Of a stretch of 64,000 bases of DNA, positions 1 to 7,431 are shown in pieces. The translations under genes and the position numbers were made by a program. Source of the stretch: Clostridium sp. C8-1-8 (GTDB taxonomy: Bacteria > Bacillota > Clostridia > Clostridiales > Clostridiaceae); assembly GCF_009928445.1 (NCBI RefSeq), contig NZ_JAABNO010000027.1, forward strand, positions 1 to 64,000. The letters are read 5' to 3'. The stretch's first letter is position 1; each line of letters begins with the position of its first letter. Below the pieces are notes generated by a model. The model was given only the letters and a program-made list of their open reading frames with translations, was not told the origin of the DNA and did not search any database.

Positions 1-1
1 A

Positions 2-232
2 AGATTTTGGGGAGATCCATTGATTAATCTTTACAAGCTTATCATACCAGGGGGTGCCATAAGATTAATTTCTTGCGAGACTGGTGCTGATGATGCTATT
101 GCAGCCAAATACTTAGCCCAAAATCTAGGTGTAGAAGTAATGGCTCCATCAGATATTGTATATGTATATGAAGATGGTGCAATGAAAATTGGAATTAACA
201 ACACTGGTACATGGAATATATTTAAGGCATAG
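2..232 (+). CDS. C-terminal end of a polymorphic-toxin-like protein (5' end outside window)
   Basis: The reading frame is open to the left window edge, so this is the 3' end of a longer gene; an internal TTG at 20 is unlikely to be the true start. The visible 76 residues include a strand with RLISCETGAD, then a helix, then LGVEVMAPSDIVYVYEDG and a terminal NTGTWNIF. From memory, this 'SC-TG ... LGV-V-AP-D' pattern recurs at the C-terminus of polymorphic (RHS/WapA/hemagglutinin-type) toxins. The activity is not known to me. A small gene with its own ribosome site follows after 11 bp, which is the usual toxin-immunity order. The family assignment is inferred from pattern only. Confidence 0.5.
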   Translation, partial: RFWGDPLINLYKLIIPGGAIRLISCETGADDAIAAKYLAQNLGVEVMAPSDIVYVYEDGAMKIGINNTGTWNIFKA

Positions 233-243
233 GGAGGAATAGC

Positions 244-546
244 ATGATTATTATAGGACAAACATGTGAGTTGGATAAAGATAGTAAGTATCCATCAATA
301 AAAGATTTGCTTAATAAGCCAATTGAGGAAAAGGAGAAAGTTATAAAGTATATGAAAAAGTGCAAGGTTGTAGCAGTTGCTCCAGCAATAGTTAGAGATA
401 TACTGAATCCTAACAATAAAATTGATGAACTTTGCTTGATGAGTGATGGTAAATATGAATGGCGTTCTGATATAATATACTATCTAGAAAAGTATGATAT
501 GGAGTTACCAGAAGAGTTCATTCAACATGTATTAAACCAAGTATAA
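244..546 (+). CDS. Small hypothetical protein, candidate immunity protein
   Basis: This 100-residue cytosolic protein has no signal peptide or membrane segment and is rich in Lys, Glu and Ile. A clear GGAGGA ribosome site lies 5 bases before the ATG. I do not recognise the family. Its position, immediately after a toxin-like C-terminus and ahead of disrupted sequence, fits a cognate immunity protein, but this is context only. A stretch after the stop (to about 630) also reads as protein-like for 27 codons in the same frame, so the protein may once have been longer. Confidence 0.55.
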   Translation: MIIIGQTCELDKDSKYPSIKDLLNKPIEEKEKVIKYMKKCKVVAVAPAIVRDILNPNNKIDELCLMSDGKYEWRSDIIYYLEKYDMELPEEFIQHVLNQV

Positions 547-755
547 GTGGAAGCTGAAAACATTGATATACTTATTTTTGACTGCAAAATTGGGAAATAT
601 CTTTCTGAAAAACTTAAAATCGGCACATGATAAAGTTAAATCCATTAGTGTCCTTACTTCTCAGTAGTCTTGCAGTAAGTAGCCCTACTACAAAATCTTA
701 ATAATGCAGTGTGCCGTAACTAAAAGAAAAGCTAAATATATATTATTGCAATGAT

Positions 756-794
756 AAGAGTCAATGTTTCTAATGAAGAAGCATTGGCTCTTTT
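756..794 (+). terminator. Terminator-like hairpin in decayed region
   Basis: The arms AAGAGTCAATG (756-766) and CATTGGCTCTT (782-792) pair with one G-T wobble and are followed by a short T run. The right arm resembles the one in the terminator at 7222-7258, suggesting duplicated 3' ends within this locus. Confidence 0.5.
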
Positions 795-822
795 CCATGC
801 AGAGAAATTGAAAGGAGTAAAG

Positions 823-936
823 ATGATGTGTAAAATGATTGAAGATTTCAAGATGAACCTAATTGAGTATGGTAAGAGTCTTAAGACAATAGAAAGCTAT
901 GTTGGTGACATGAAGGAAATCGTTGTAGAAAGTTAA
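823..936 (+). pseudogene. Fragment of a tyrosine recombinase N-terminal domain
   Basis: An AAAGGAG ribosome site precedes ATG 823. The 37 residues include LIEYGKSLKTIESYVGDMK, which matches the usual start of the SAM-like core-binding domain of XerC/D-type tyrosine recombinases. The frame then ends and no catalytic R-H-R-Y region follows, so this is a leftover fragment. The flanks (546-755 and 937-1061) hold no other supported gene. The fragment suggests past integrase-related traffic at this locus, but its short length makes that uncertain. Confidence 0.4.
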
Positions 937-1061
937 GGATAGGTAAAAATAGCTTATGGTTCAGAGAAACAAGTGGAGGTATACGCTGATAATGAAGTTG
1001 ATCTCAGAAGGTAACAAATGCTTTCCTAAATATATTGAAAAATAAAAAGGTTACTGATACA

Positions 1062-1172
1062 ATGACTGGGCCAGTAAGATATAAGGCTCATGTGGAAAGT
1101 ATAGGCTGGCAGAATTATGTATCAGAAGGGCAAATTGCTGGAACAACAGGACAAGGTCTTAGAGTTGAATAA
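1062..1172 (+). pseudogene. Detached ChW repeat (5' piece of the frameshifted toxin gene)
   Basis: In a frame different from the downstream gene, this stretch encodes RYKAHVESIGWQNYV...GQIAGTTGQGLRVE, a typical clostridial hydrophobic-W repeat, and then hits TAA at 1170. The next two ChW repeats continue in the frame of 1117-2589. A single indel near 1170 would reconnect them. The upstream export signal is not visible, so the 5' end of the gene is lost as well. Confidence 0.6.
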
Positions 1173-2589
1173 TAGAGGTGGATTGCCACAAGGAGCTAGA
1201 ATAAAGTATCAGGTACATGTTCAAGACATAGGCTGGATGGACTATGTATATGATGGAGCAGATGCAGGTACCATGGGACGTAGCTTAAGAATAGAAGCTA
1301 TGAGAATGCAGCTGGAAAATGCACCAGCAGGCTACCATATACAATATCAAGTACATGTGCAGGATAAGGGATGGATGGATACTGTAAGTGATGGACAGTT
1401 GGCAGGAACTACTGGTGAAAGTAAGAGAATAGAAGCTTTCAAAATCAATTTAGTACAAGATTTAATTCCAAGAATGAACATTGATGCACCAACTGAAGGA
1501 CAAAACCTAAACAGTAGTTTAAGGGTATATAGATGGTCTTTACACAAAGGTGGGGTAAGTCAAGTTAAAGTATATGTAGATGGAAACTTTATAAGTAATG
1601 CAAATATTGGTTGCTCAAGACCAGATGTTAAGAATGCATATCCTAGCTATCCAAATGCAGATAAGAGTGGCTTTGAATACGATATAGAAGTAGCAGAATT
1701 ATCAAATGGAGACCATACAGTTACTGTAACAACTACAGGAAATGACGGAAGCTATGCTCAACAGACTATGGGCTTTAATGTGAATGTAAGCAATAGCGGA
1801 AGTGTAGTAACATTATTATCATTAACAGAAAGCTTCTTTGACGGAATAAAGGATGCAGTTTCTGATAATTTACAAGGAATATCTCAGATTATTATGCATC
1901 CAATAAAATCAGTGGAAATGGCAGCTTTTTTATTAGTTGCAGTATCGGTTGATGGTTCTCCATATAATCAAATGTTACGGGAGATTATAGATAAGGAACT
2001 TGATGAAATAGTTAAAAATTTCAAAAATGGAGATGGAAATCTTAAGGCAAGATATTTGGGGCGTGCATTTGGTGAAGTTATGCTATTATTAGCTTTGGAT
2101 AAAGCAGTAGAGAAGGCATTTGAATTAATCAAACCATTATTAAAAGCATCTAAACTCTCGGATGTTTTAGAAATGTTTGGCATAGTTAAGGGCAAAAAAG
2201 TTGAAGCTGAAAAAGTGGGTGGCCTTATTGAGGAGGCGGCAGAAGCTAGTACCATTATTAATAAAACACGAACTCAAGAGCTTTTGAGTAAAATGCCAGA
2301 GTTGATTGGGAATACTAGGGAGAAGTTATTGCAGGTGATACAGAATGGGAATTTAAAAAATGTTGCCAATGAACTATATAGACCAGGTGCTACTATAGGT
2401 GATGGTGGAACGGCAGCAGCATTGGCTGATGAATTTACCAAAGGTACTTCCACACATTTGCAAAAAGCACAGGAAAGAGTGATTCAATTGAAGAAGATTA
2501 TAAATAGTAATGAATTGGGGCTAAATGATTTAGATATTGCAGAAAGTTTTCAAGAAGATTTAGAAGATGCAATAAAACTATTTAGATAG
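1117..2589 (+). CDS. ChW-repeat / Ig-like polymorphic toxin, 5'-disrupted
   Basis: From about codon 25 the frame carries two ChW repeats (GWMDYV... and GWMDTV..., each with a G-AGT-G element), which bind the cell surface in clostridia. An Ig-like module follows (about residues 130-225; SRPDVKNAYPSYPNADKSGF is characteristic). Next comes a helical stretch with an LLALDKAVEKAFELIKP-like pre-toxin region. The C-terminal end (LYRPGATIGDGGTAAALADE ... HLQKA-ERV-QL) is a pattern I associate with polymorphic toxin tips. The first 20-odd codons overlap an out-of-frame ChW repeat, so the start is artificial and no signal peptide remains; the toxin is probably not exported now. The candidate immunity gene follows 14 bp later. 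Confidence 0.6.
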   Translation: MYQKGKLLEQQDKVLELNNRGGLPQGARIKYQVHVQDIGWMDYVYDGADAGTMGRSLRIEAMRMQLENAPAGYHIQYQVHVQDKGWMDTVSDGQLAGTTGESKRIEAFKINLVQDLIPRMNIDAPTEGQNLNSSLRVYRWSLHKGGVSQVKVYVDGNFISNANIGCSRPDVKNAYPSYPNADKSGFEYDIEVAELSNGDHTVTVTTTGNDGSYAQQTMGFNVNVSNSGSVVTLLSLTESFFDGIKDAVSDNLQGISQIIMHPIKSVEMAAFLLVAVSVDGSPYNQMLREIIDKELDEIVKNFKNGDGNLKARYLGRAFGEVMLLLALDKAVEKAFELIKPLLKASKLSDVLEMFGIVKGKKVEAEKVGGLIEEAAEASTIINKTRTQELLSKMPELIGNTREKLLQVIQNGNLKNVANELYRPGATIGDGGTAAALADEFTKGTSTHLQKAQERVIQLKKIINSNELGLNDLDIAESFQEDLEDAIKLFR

Positions 2590-2603
2590 GTAGGGCGTAA
2601 TAG

Positions 2604-2972
2604 ATGAGCAAAGAATCAGAAAAATTTTTTAGAATGATGTTAGATTTTTTACCGGAAAGAGAGGATGACTATAGAAAATCTATAGAGGAGTATGGTGCAT
2701 TATTAGAAACTGTTGTAATTGAAGATATTTTTATGCCAGATATTATACATTTAATAAAAGAAAATAAAAAAACCAAGTTATTAAAGAATATATTTGACTA
2801 CTTTGAAAATGTATCTAATTGTGAAGATGAGCATTTAATAAGTATTTTTTCAATCACTGTTATAGAAATATTAGGGAATGATAAACAAGTTCTAAAGATT
2901 GCTAAAGAGTATATGGGGAAAAAAACTACACAACTTCAAATTGAGGCTGATAGAAGTTTAGGTAGAAAATAA
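2604..2972 (+). CDS. Candidate immunity protein (DUF7674-like)
   Basis: This 122-residue acidic helical protein has the conserved-looking core FDYFENV...EHLISIFSITVIEILGNDKQVLKIAKEYMG. I associate this pattern with small clostridial and bacillar immunity-type proteins annotated as DUF7674, but only from memory. It starts 14 bp after the ChW toxin and has no signal or membrane segment, fitting a cytosolic inhibitor of that toxin. A terminator-like hairpin lies 45 bp downstream. The immunity role is inferred from position. Confidence 0.6.
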   Translation: MSKESEKFFRMMLDFLPEREDDYRKSIEEYGALLETVVIEDIFMPDIIHLIKENKKTKLLKNIFDYFENVSNCEDEHLISIFSITVIEILGNDKQVLKIAKEYMGKKTTQLQIEADRSLGRK

Positions 2973-3017
2973 GGAGAGTTTACTGCATAATATTAATAAT
3001 GCAGTAAGAGAAGCACT

Positions 3018-3053
3018 AAATGAACTAGCTGAATTTAAGTAGGCTGGTTCATT
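3018..3053 (+). terminator. Terminator-like hairpin, apparent intron insertion site
   Basis: AATGAAC (3019-3025) pairs with GTTCATT (3047-3053), with an additional inner AGC/GCT pairing. The loop and right arm are nearly the same as in the hairpin at 5228-5273. The group II intron 5' end begins five bases after the stem. Confidence 0.55.
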
Positions 3054-3057
3054 ATTT

Positions 3058-4160
3058 GTGTGCCCAGCATGGGGAACAACTTGGCGGTGAAAGTCCGCTG
3101 TGGGCTTGGTAGTGGAAACCACTAGCTAATGGCAAGGTTGTCCATCATGAGGTGGAATCTTAAGGAAGCCTAAGGCAAAGTCTCCGTCTGAGGGATACGA
3201 ACTACATATAAGGCTTACTAGAAACGGACGAGTTTGCAAAACAAAACGAAGTCCTACACTATCCCAATTCCTAGGAGTAAATGTAGCAGATATATGAGAT
3301 GAAGGTTGTTGTTATTACCTTGGGAGGTCTGATAGGTACATAGTTTACAAAGATAGATTTCTAGGGCGATAACCTATATAGCGATATGTAACTGAACTAT
3401 CAGAAGTCAGCAGAAGTCATAGTAACTCCGATAATAGCGATAGCGGATGAAGGACTGAACTTTAAGGAGGTTTTTCAAGTTTGAAAGTTTCGAAGAATGC
3501 TCAAAGATTGCAGAAAACTAAATATTTAGGCTCTAGTGCCAAAGATAGAGTGGAACTCGAAGATAAGAAAAGAGTGCATAGAGAATTCTCGGCAACTCCA
3601 AAGGAGAAAATTAGTGGATTTGAATATTGCTCAATAGAAAGGATATTATCCAAGGATAATATGAACTTGGCCCTTAAAAGAGTAATATCTAATAAAGGTA
3701 GCCACGGCGTGGACGGAATGGCAGTTTATGAACTTAAACAATTTCTGAAAACAAACTGGATATCTATTAGAGAGAATATTCTTAATGGTGAGTATAGACT
3801 AATGCCAGTTAGAAGAGTAGAAATACCAAAACCTAATGGTGGAACTAGACTCTTAGGTATACCTACAGTTTTGGATAGACTTATCCAACAAGCTATTGCT
3901 CAAGAATTAAATATTATCTATGATAGAAGATTTTCTGAAAGTAGCTTTGGCTTCTGTCCTCAAAGAGGAGCTAAAGATGAAATCAAGAAAGCAGAGCAGT
4001 ATATCAATGATGGCTATAGGTGGGTTGTTGATATGGACTTAGAGAAATTCTTTGATAAGGTCAACCATGATATCTTAATGCATAAATTATCAAGAAGCAT
4101 TAAGGATAAGAGAGTATTATTACTAATAAGGAAATACCTTTAGTCAGGAATAATGATAGA
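3058..4160 (+). mobile_element. Truncated group II intron (5' ribozyme part plus partial RT)
   Basis: The left end starts GTGTGCCC at 3058, fitting the GUGYG consensus. It continues through a typical domain I (AGCATGG, GGTGAAAGTCC, GGTAGTGGAAACCAC) and ribozyme sequence to about 3470. The intron-encoded protein then begins under an AAGGAGG site. The element stops within the RT gene: the last intron-like codons encode SGIMI (about 4144-4158), after which toxin sequence starts. The catalytic YADD motif, maturase domain, domain V and the 3' splice site are absent, so it can neither splice nor move. Insertion immediately after a terminator-like hairpin is the habit of class C introns; the class is an inference. 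Confidence 0.8.
3481..4143 (+). pseudogene. ltrA: Group II intron reverse transcriptase/maturase, C-terminally truncated
   Basis: A TTG start follows an AAGGAGG site. The 220 residues cover RT blocks 0 to about 4: KRVISNKGSHGVDGM, RRVEIPKPNGGTRLLGIPT, DRLIQQAIAQ, SESSFGFCPQRG and WVVDMDLEKFFDKVNHD. Full-length relatives run to about 420-600 residues and contain YADD, maturase and sometimes HNH domains, all missing here. The frame ends at an amber codon (4141-4143) where relatives read RKYL-x-SG. The same frame then continues SGIMI before changing into toxin sequence, so there is both a nonsense mutation and a deletion or recombination junction. Confidence 0.85.
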
Positions 4161-4455
4161 TTCAACAGGGGAAATTCATCATGGGTTGCCAGAAGAATTT
4201 AAAGATTGGTTTGCAACAAAAGGGCTGGATGTAAATAGTCCTGAGTATTTCTTTGACTTACCAGAGGATATACATAGGCTTAAAATAGGAGATGGTATAC
4301 ACACTAATAACTCACCACTGGGGAAAACATGGAACACTGTTTGGGCAAAATATATTCGTGATAATGGAGGAGCAACGTCTGAGCAAATACTTGAAAAATT
4401 AAAAGAAATGGCAAATACCTGTGATATAACCAAATACAGGGCTGTTAAAAAGTAG
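4153..4455 (+). CDS. SitA6-like toxin domain (HHGLP-type), N-terminus replaced by intron debris
   Basis: The 100 residues contain EIHHGLPEEFKDWF and LPEDIHRLKIGDGIHT, then WNTVWAKYI. This His-rich layout matches the C-terminal domain I know as the SitA6 family polymorphic toxin (Myxococcus paralogous lipoprotein family), probably a nuclease fold. The delivery region is missing: the ORF start (ATG 4153) lies within residual intron codons and only AGTCAGGAAT precedes it, so the ribosome site is poor. The adjacent SitI6-like immunity gene supports the identity. It is likely an orphan tip left by recombination with the intron. Confidence 0.6.
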   Translation: MIDSTGEIHHGLPEEFKDWFATKGLDVNSPEYFFDLPEDIHRLKIGDGIHTNNSPLGKTWNTVWAKYIRDNGGATSEQILEKLKEMANTCDITKYRAVKK

Positions 4456-4467
4456 GGAGGGTATATA

Positions 4468-5055
4468 ATGGAGTTTTATATTATGACAGAGTTATTTAGT
4501 AATTATGCAACAGCAATTGTACAGGAAAGTCCTAAAAAAGTAGTCGAATGTGAAAAATGTAAAAGTATAGATGTAATATTACTTGATAAATTAAGGGTAT
4601 GTATGAAGGGTAAAAAGGTAGCAGATTACTACTGGGTTCCAAGTACTAATATAATTAGTGGTAGATTACAGGAACTTTTAAAGTATGAAAATGTGAAAGG
4701 TTATGAACTTAAGGAACTAATAGTAGAGGATTGGGTAGATAGTAATTATAGAAGTATTGAAATTGACTATAGTGATTTAAGGGAGATAGTTATTACAAGC
4801 AAGTGTGGATATCTAAGGCAAATAGATGGTAGGATAGTAGATAAATGTGAAAAGTGTGGTAACAAGATTTACGAAAAACGTAAAGAGGTGGAAGGCTTAA
4901 GTGTAGATTTAGAAAAATGGGATGGATCAGACATGTTTTGCTATGATAATTGGAAGGGGGTTATAATTGTAACTGAACGACTAAAGAAATTAATAGAAAA
5001 AGGGAAGTATAAGAATATACAATTTATAAATATTAAAGATTTTAGGTTTTCTTGA
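4468..5055 (+). CDS. SitI6-like double-CXXC immunity protein
   Basis: This 195-residue cytosolic protein carries two CXXC motifs, CEKCKS near residue 28 and CEKCGN near residue 132, and ends with WKGVIIVTERLKKLIEK...IQFINI. This matches what I know of the double-CXXCG family (SitI6-type immunity proteins), which pair with SitA6-type toxins. An AGGGAGG site precedes ATG 4468, with a possible internal start at codon 6. The gene lies 12 bp after the SitA6-like domain. It probably binds zinc through the cysteines and neutralises the toxin; both points are family-based inferences. The frame looks intact. Confidence 0.65.
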   Translation: MEFYIMTELFSNYATAIVQESPKKVVECEKCKSIDVILLDKLRVCMKGKKVADYYWVPSTNIISGRLQELLKYENVKGYELKELIVEDWVDSNYRSIEIDYSDLREIVITSKCGYLRQIDGRIVDKCEKCGNKIYEKRKEVEGLSVDLEKWDGSDMFCYDNWKGVIIVTERLKKLIEKGKYKNIQFINIKDFRFS

Positions 5056-5227
5056 TATTAAATAGTTTATAGGCATAAATTATCATATATTTTCCTCGGT
5101 ACCAATGGGAAGTATTAAAAAACAGGAATTGCATTAAAGAATTAGTTTCATATGATATAAACAATAGGGCTAGTTGGAACAACATAAAGTTATATCCAAT
5201 AATATTAATAAACTAGTTAAAAGATTA

Positions 5228-5273
5228 AATTAATCAGCTGAAATATAAGTAGGCTGGTTAATTATCTTTTTAT
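5228..5273 (+). terminator. Terminator downstream of the SitI6-like gene
   Basis: AATTAATCAGC (5228-5238) pairs with GCTGGTTAATT (5253-5263), followed by a T-rich run. The sequence is homologous to the hairpin at 3018-3053. The rest of 5056-5436 holds no supported gene; a short open stretch near 5293-5376 (encoding NSEIAEYFDREF) looks like coding debris. Confidence 0.6.
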
Positions 5274-5436
5274 AGCTAAATAAATACATTCTATTGCAAG
5301 AACAATTGACTCTAAAACCATTGGAAATAGTGAAATCGCTGAATATTTTGATAGAGAATTCATTCAGATAAGCTAAGTGCATTTAATTATTTTGATTAAG
5401 GAGATAATTCATAAATACTAAGATGAGGGTAAACAA

Positions 5437-5763
5437 ATGTTGTTATTAGAAGCTGAAGTGTATTTTGATTTACATGTAGATAATTCACAGGCGTTAACGG
5501 AAGATTTAGATACAAAATATATAATTAGACCATCAATAAATTTTGGTAATGATATATTATTATCAGGAAATATTATCGGAAACTATAATGTAACGAAATT
5601 TATTAGAGGTCAGTATCATAAAGTAATTATTGAAATGCCAGCAGTGGATAGTGATGTATATAATGAAATAAGTGGGTTAATTAAAATTAGGAACAGTTAT
5701 TTAATACAAATAGCCTCTAGAGTTATAGGAAAAGCAAAAATATTAGATTTGATATTTGAATAA
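5437..5763 (+). CDS. Hypothetical small protein in toxin locus
   Basis: This 108-residue protein is of unknown family, has a predicted beta-rich core (IIRPSINFGNDILLSGNIIG) and lacks a signal peptide or membrane segment. GAGGGT lies 7 bases before the ATG and is an acceptable ribosome site. The context among immunity genes suggests an orphan immunity protein, but no toxin domain precedes it. The following 150 bp (5764-5913) hold only coding-like debris. Confidence 0.45.
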   Translation: MLLLEAEVYFDLHVDNSQALTEDLDTKYIIRPSINFGNDILLSGNIIGNYNVTKFIRGQYHKVIIEMPAVDSDVYNEISGLIKIRNSYLIQIASRVIGKAKILDLIFE

Positions 5764-5913
5764 TTTACTAACGAGCGCAGGTAAATGGTCTGGTAATTTT
5801 GGATATGCTGAGTCAAACATTACTGGGTTAAGTAGAAATATTTTTTTGCACATAGATTATTTAAAAGAACAATATTAAAAATCAACTATAGCAGACCAGG
5901 AAAAGGAGTAGTT

Positions 5914-6540
5914 ATGAGCATTAAGAGAATACTATCAATTACAATAATATTTGTAATGTCATTAGTGATATCATCTTGTAGCATTTATAAAATTTCTAAA
6001 AATCCTGTAGCTAATAGATTTTCTAGAGATGATGGTAAAATTGCGGATAACAGTTTTCAAAAGATAGTAGAAGCAATAGATAAGAAAGATAAAGAAGGGC
6101 TGAAAAAAATGTTCTCTGCACAGGCATTGAAAGAAACAAAAGATATTAATGATGGAATTGATTATTTAATGGAGTTTTATAAAGGCAAGATTGTGTCTAA
6201 TGAAAGAGCGTTAGAGGTTTCAGAGTCAACTAATCATGGAGTAGATACAAGTGAACTGAAATGTTTTTATACTGTCACAACAGATGTTGACAAATATATT
6301 GTGTTCTTTATTGACAGAATAGTTGATGATAAAAATCCTGATAATGTAGGGCTTTATATGGTACAAATAATAAAGTTGTCAGATAGAGATAAAGAGTTTG
6401 ACTGGGGAAGCAACACAAGGTGTGCAGGTATTTATCGCCCTTCAGATGCAAAAAAGATAAAATTGTTAACTAAAGGCGGTCGTCTATCGATGACCGTCTT
6501 TCTCTACTATATAGACCAGCATGAAAATTTTTCTAGCTAA
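5914..6540 (+). CDS. Lipoprotein of DUF5104 type, C-terminus reads into a terminator
   Basis: The N-terminus is a classic lipoprotein signal: MSIKR, a hydrophobic run, then the lipobox LVISSC with lipidated Cys near residue 22. The mature part (about residues 40-185; FQKIVEAIDKKDKEGLKKMFS, then GLYMVQIIKLSDRDKEFDWG) resembles clostridial DUF5104 lipoproteins, often found near ChW or toxin loci. It would sit on the outer face of the membrane, consistent with a surface immunity role (inference). The last 24 codons are encoded by a rho-independent hairpin (6472-6503), so the original stop was probably lost. A GGAG ribosome site lies upstream. Confidence 0.65.
   Translation: MSIKRILSITIIFVMSLVISSCSIYKISKNPVANRFSRDDGKIADNSFQKIVEAIDKKDKEGLKKMFSAQALKETKDINDGIDYLMEFYKGKIVSNERALEVSESTNHGVDTSELKCFYTVTTDVDKYIVFFIDRIVDDKNPDNVGLYMVQIIKLSDRDKEFDWGSNTRCAGIYRPSDAKKIKLLTKGGRLSMTVFLYYIDQHENFSS
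6472..6503 (+). terminator. Hairpin inside the 3' end of the lipoprotein gene
   Basis: AAAGGCGGTC (6472-6481) and GACCGTCTTT (6492-6501) form a stable stem followed by T-rich sequence. The annotated frame passes through it, which is unusual for an intact gene. Confidence 0.6.
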
Positions 6541-6573
6541 ACCTAGTAATTTCATGAGCTTATAATAGCTATT

Positions 6574-6742
6574 TAATGTAAGCAGTAAAAAAGAAATTAG
6601 CAATAATTTAAGGGTTAGAGGATGGTCAATAAATCCATCAGGAGTAAAATCAGTACAAATACTCATAGATGGAAACTTTAAGAACTATGCAGTAACAGAA
6701 CTATCAAGACCAGATGTTAAGAATGCATATCCTAGCGGATAG
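6574..6742 (+). pseudogene. Remnant of the Ig-like module of a ChW-type toxin
   Basis: In one frame this encodes NLRVRGWSINPSGVKSVQIL followed by IDGN and SRPDVKNAYPSG, then a stop at 6740. It is homologous to the Ig-like module of the 1117-2589 gene. More than 30 nucleotides around the SRPDVKNAYPS segment (near 6703-6736) match about 1615-1648 identically. No start or neighbouring ChW repeat remains. It marks a second toxin gene that once stood here and gives a substrate for homologous recombination. Confidence 0.6.
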
Positions 6743-6881
6743 CGGAGAATTAAAATTCGAATGATTGGATGGTCTTTTAAACAATTTACAAATATTTTAA
6801 ATATTAAAAGGGATATACCAATCTTAAAATGTAATTGCTTAGTTTGTTTTACTAAATCTAAATAGAATAGGGGAGATTAAA

Positions 6882-7199
6882 ATGATTATATGGAAGGGAT
6901 ATGGTATATTAACATTTGTGTTTCTAATTCTAAGTTTTACTGTGGTTGAATTAGTTGCAGGAAAAGAGTTTTATGGAGCTCATAGTTGGGTGAGTCTTTT
7001 TGCTTATCTGCTTGCAGGTTTGTTATGTTTCTTTGTTGGAAGAGCCTTAAATAGAGGAAGTGGTAAAGTATATATAGATAAGGAAACTGGTCAAGAAATT
7101 ATAGCTAGAAGGACGCATTCATTTTTCTTTGTTAATATGGAGTATTGGGGATTTATATTACCTATATTAGGAATTGTCCTACAGTTCACAAATAAATAA
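6882..7199 (+). CDS. Small integral membrane protein, unknown
   Basis: This 105-residue protein has about three hydrophobic segments: residues 7-26, 37-56 and the C-terminal 85-101. A charged loop between them contains KVYIDKETGQEIIARR. A GGGGAG site precedes the ATG. I do not recognise the family. Its place at the end of the toxin region would fit a membrane-embedded immunity protein, as is known for several toxin systems, but nothing else supports that. A terminator follows. Confidence 0.55.
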   Translation: MIIWKGYGILTFVFLILSFTVVELVAGKEFYGAHSWVSLFAYLLAGLLCFFVGRALNRGSGKVYIDKETGQEIIARRTHSFFFVNMEYWGFILPILGIVLQFTNK

Positions 7200-7221
7200 G
7201 GGATTAAACAATAAATTGTTT

Positions 7222-7258
7222 AGGCTAATGCTTGTATAAAATAGCATTGGCTTTTTTT
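7222..7258 (+). terminator. Terminator after the small membrane gene
   Basis: GGCTAATGC (7223-7231) pairs with GCATTGGCT (7244-7252), followed by seven T residues. The remainder of the gap to 7430 contains only short coding debris. Confidence 0.65.
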
Positions 7259-7431
7259 ATTATTTAGGAATGGCAATGCAATTCAAAGTTCTTACAAAAG
7301 TATGATGAAAAAGCTTGCGTTTTATTAGAAAATTATATTTCAGATAAAGCTTCTAATAAATATGATTGGATGATTCAAAGACATATATAGGATTAAGAAT
7401 AAAAATGAAAAAATATATCTCCTGTCAGATT

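Noticed and set aside
1968..2255. 95-codon minus-strand open frame within the ChW toxin
   Set aside because: Antisense shadow with Ser-rich low-complexity composition and no supporting context.
3058..4160. Active group II intron
   Set aside because: Domain V, the YADD motif and a 3' splice site are missing; an amber codon and junction with toxin sequence show it is a remnant.
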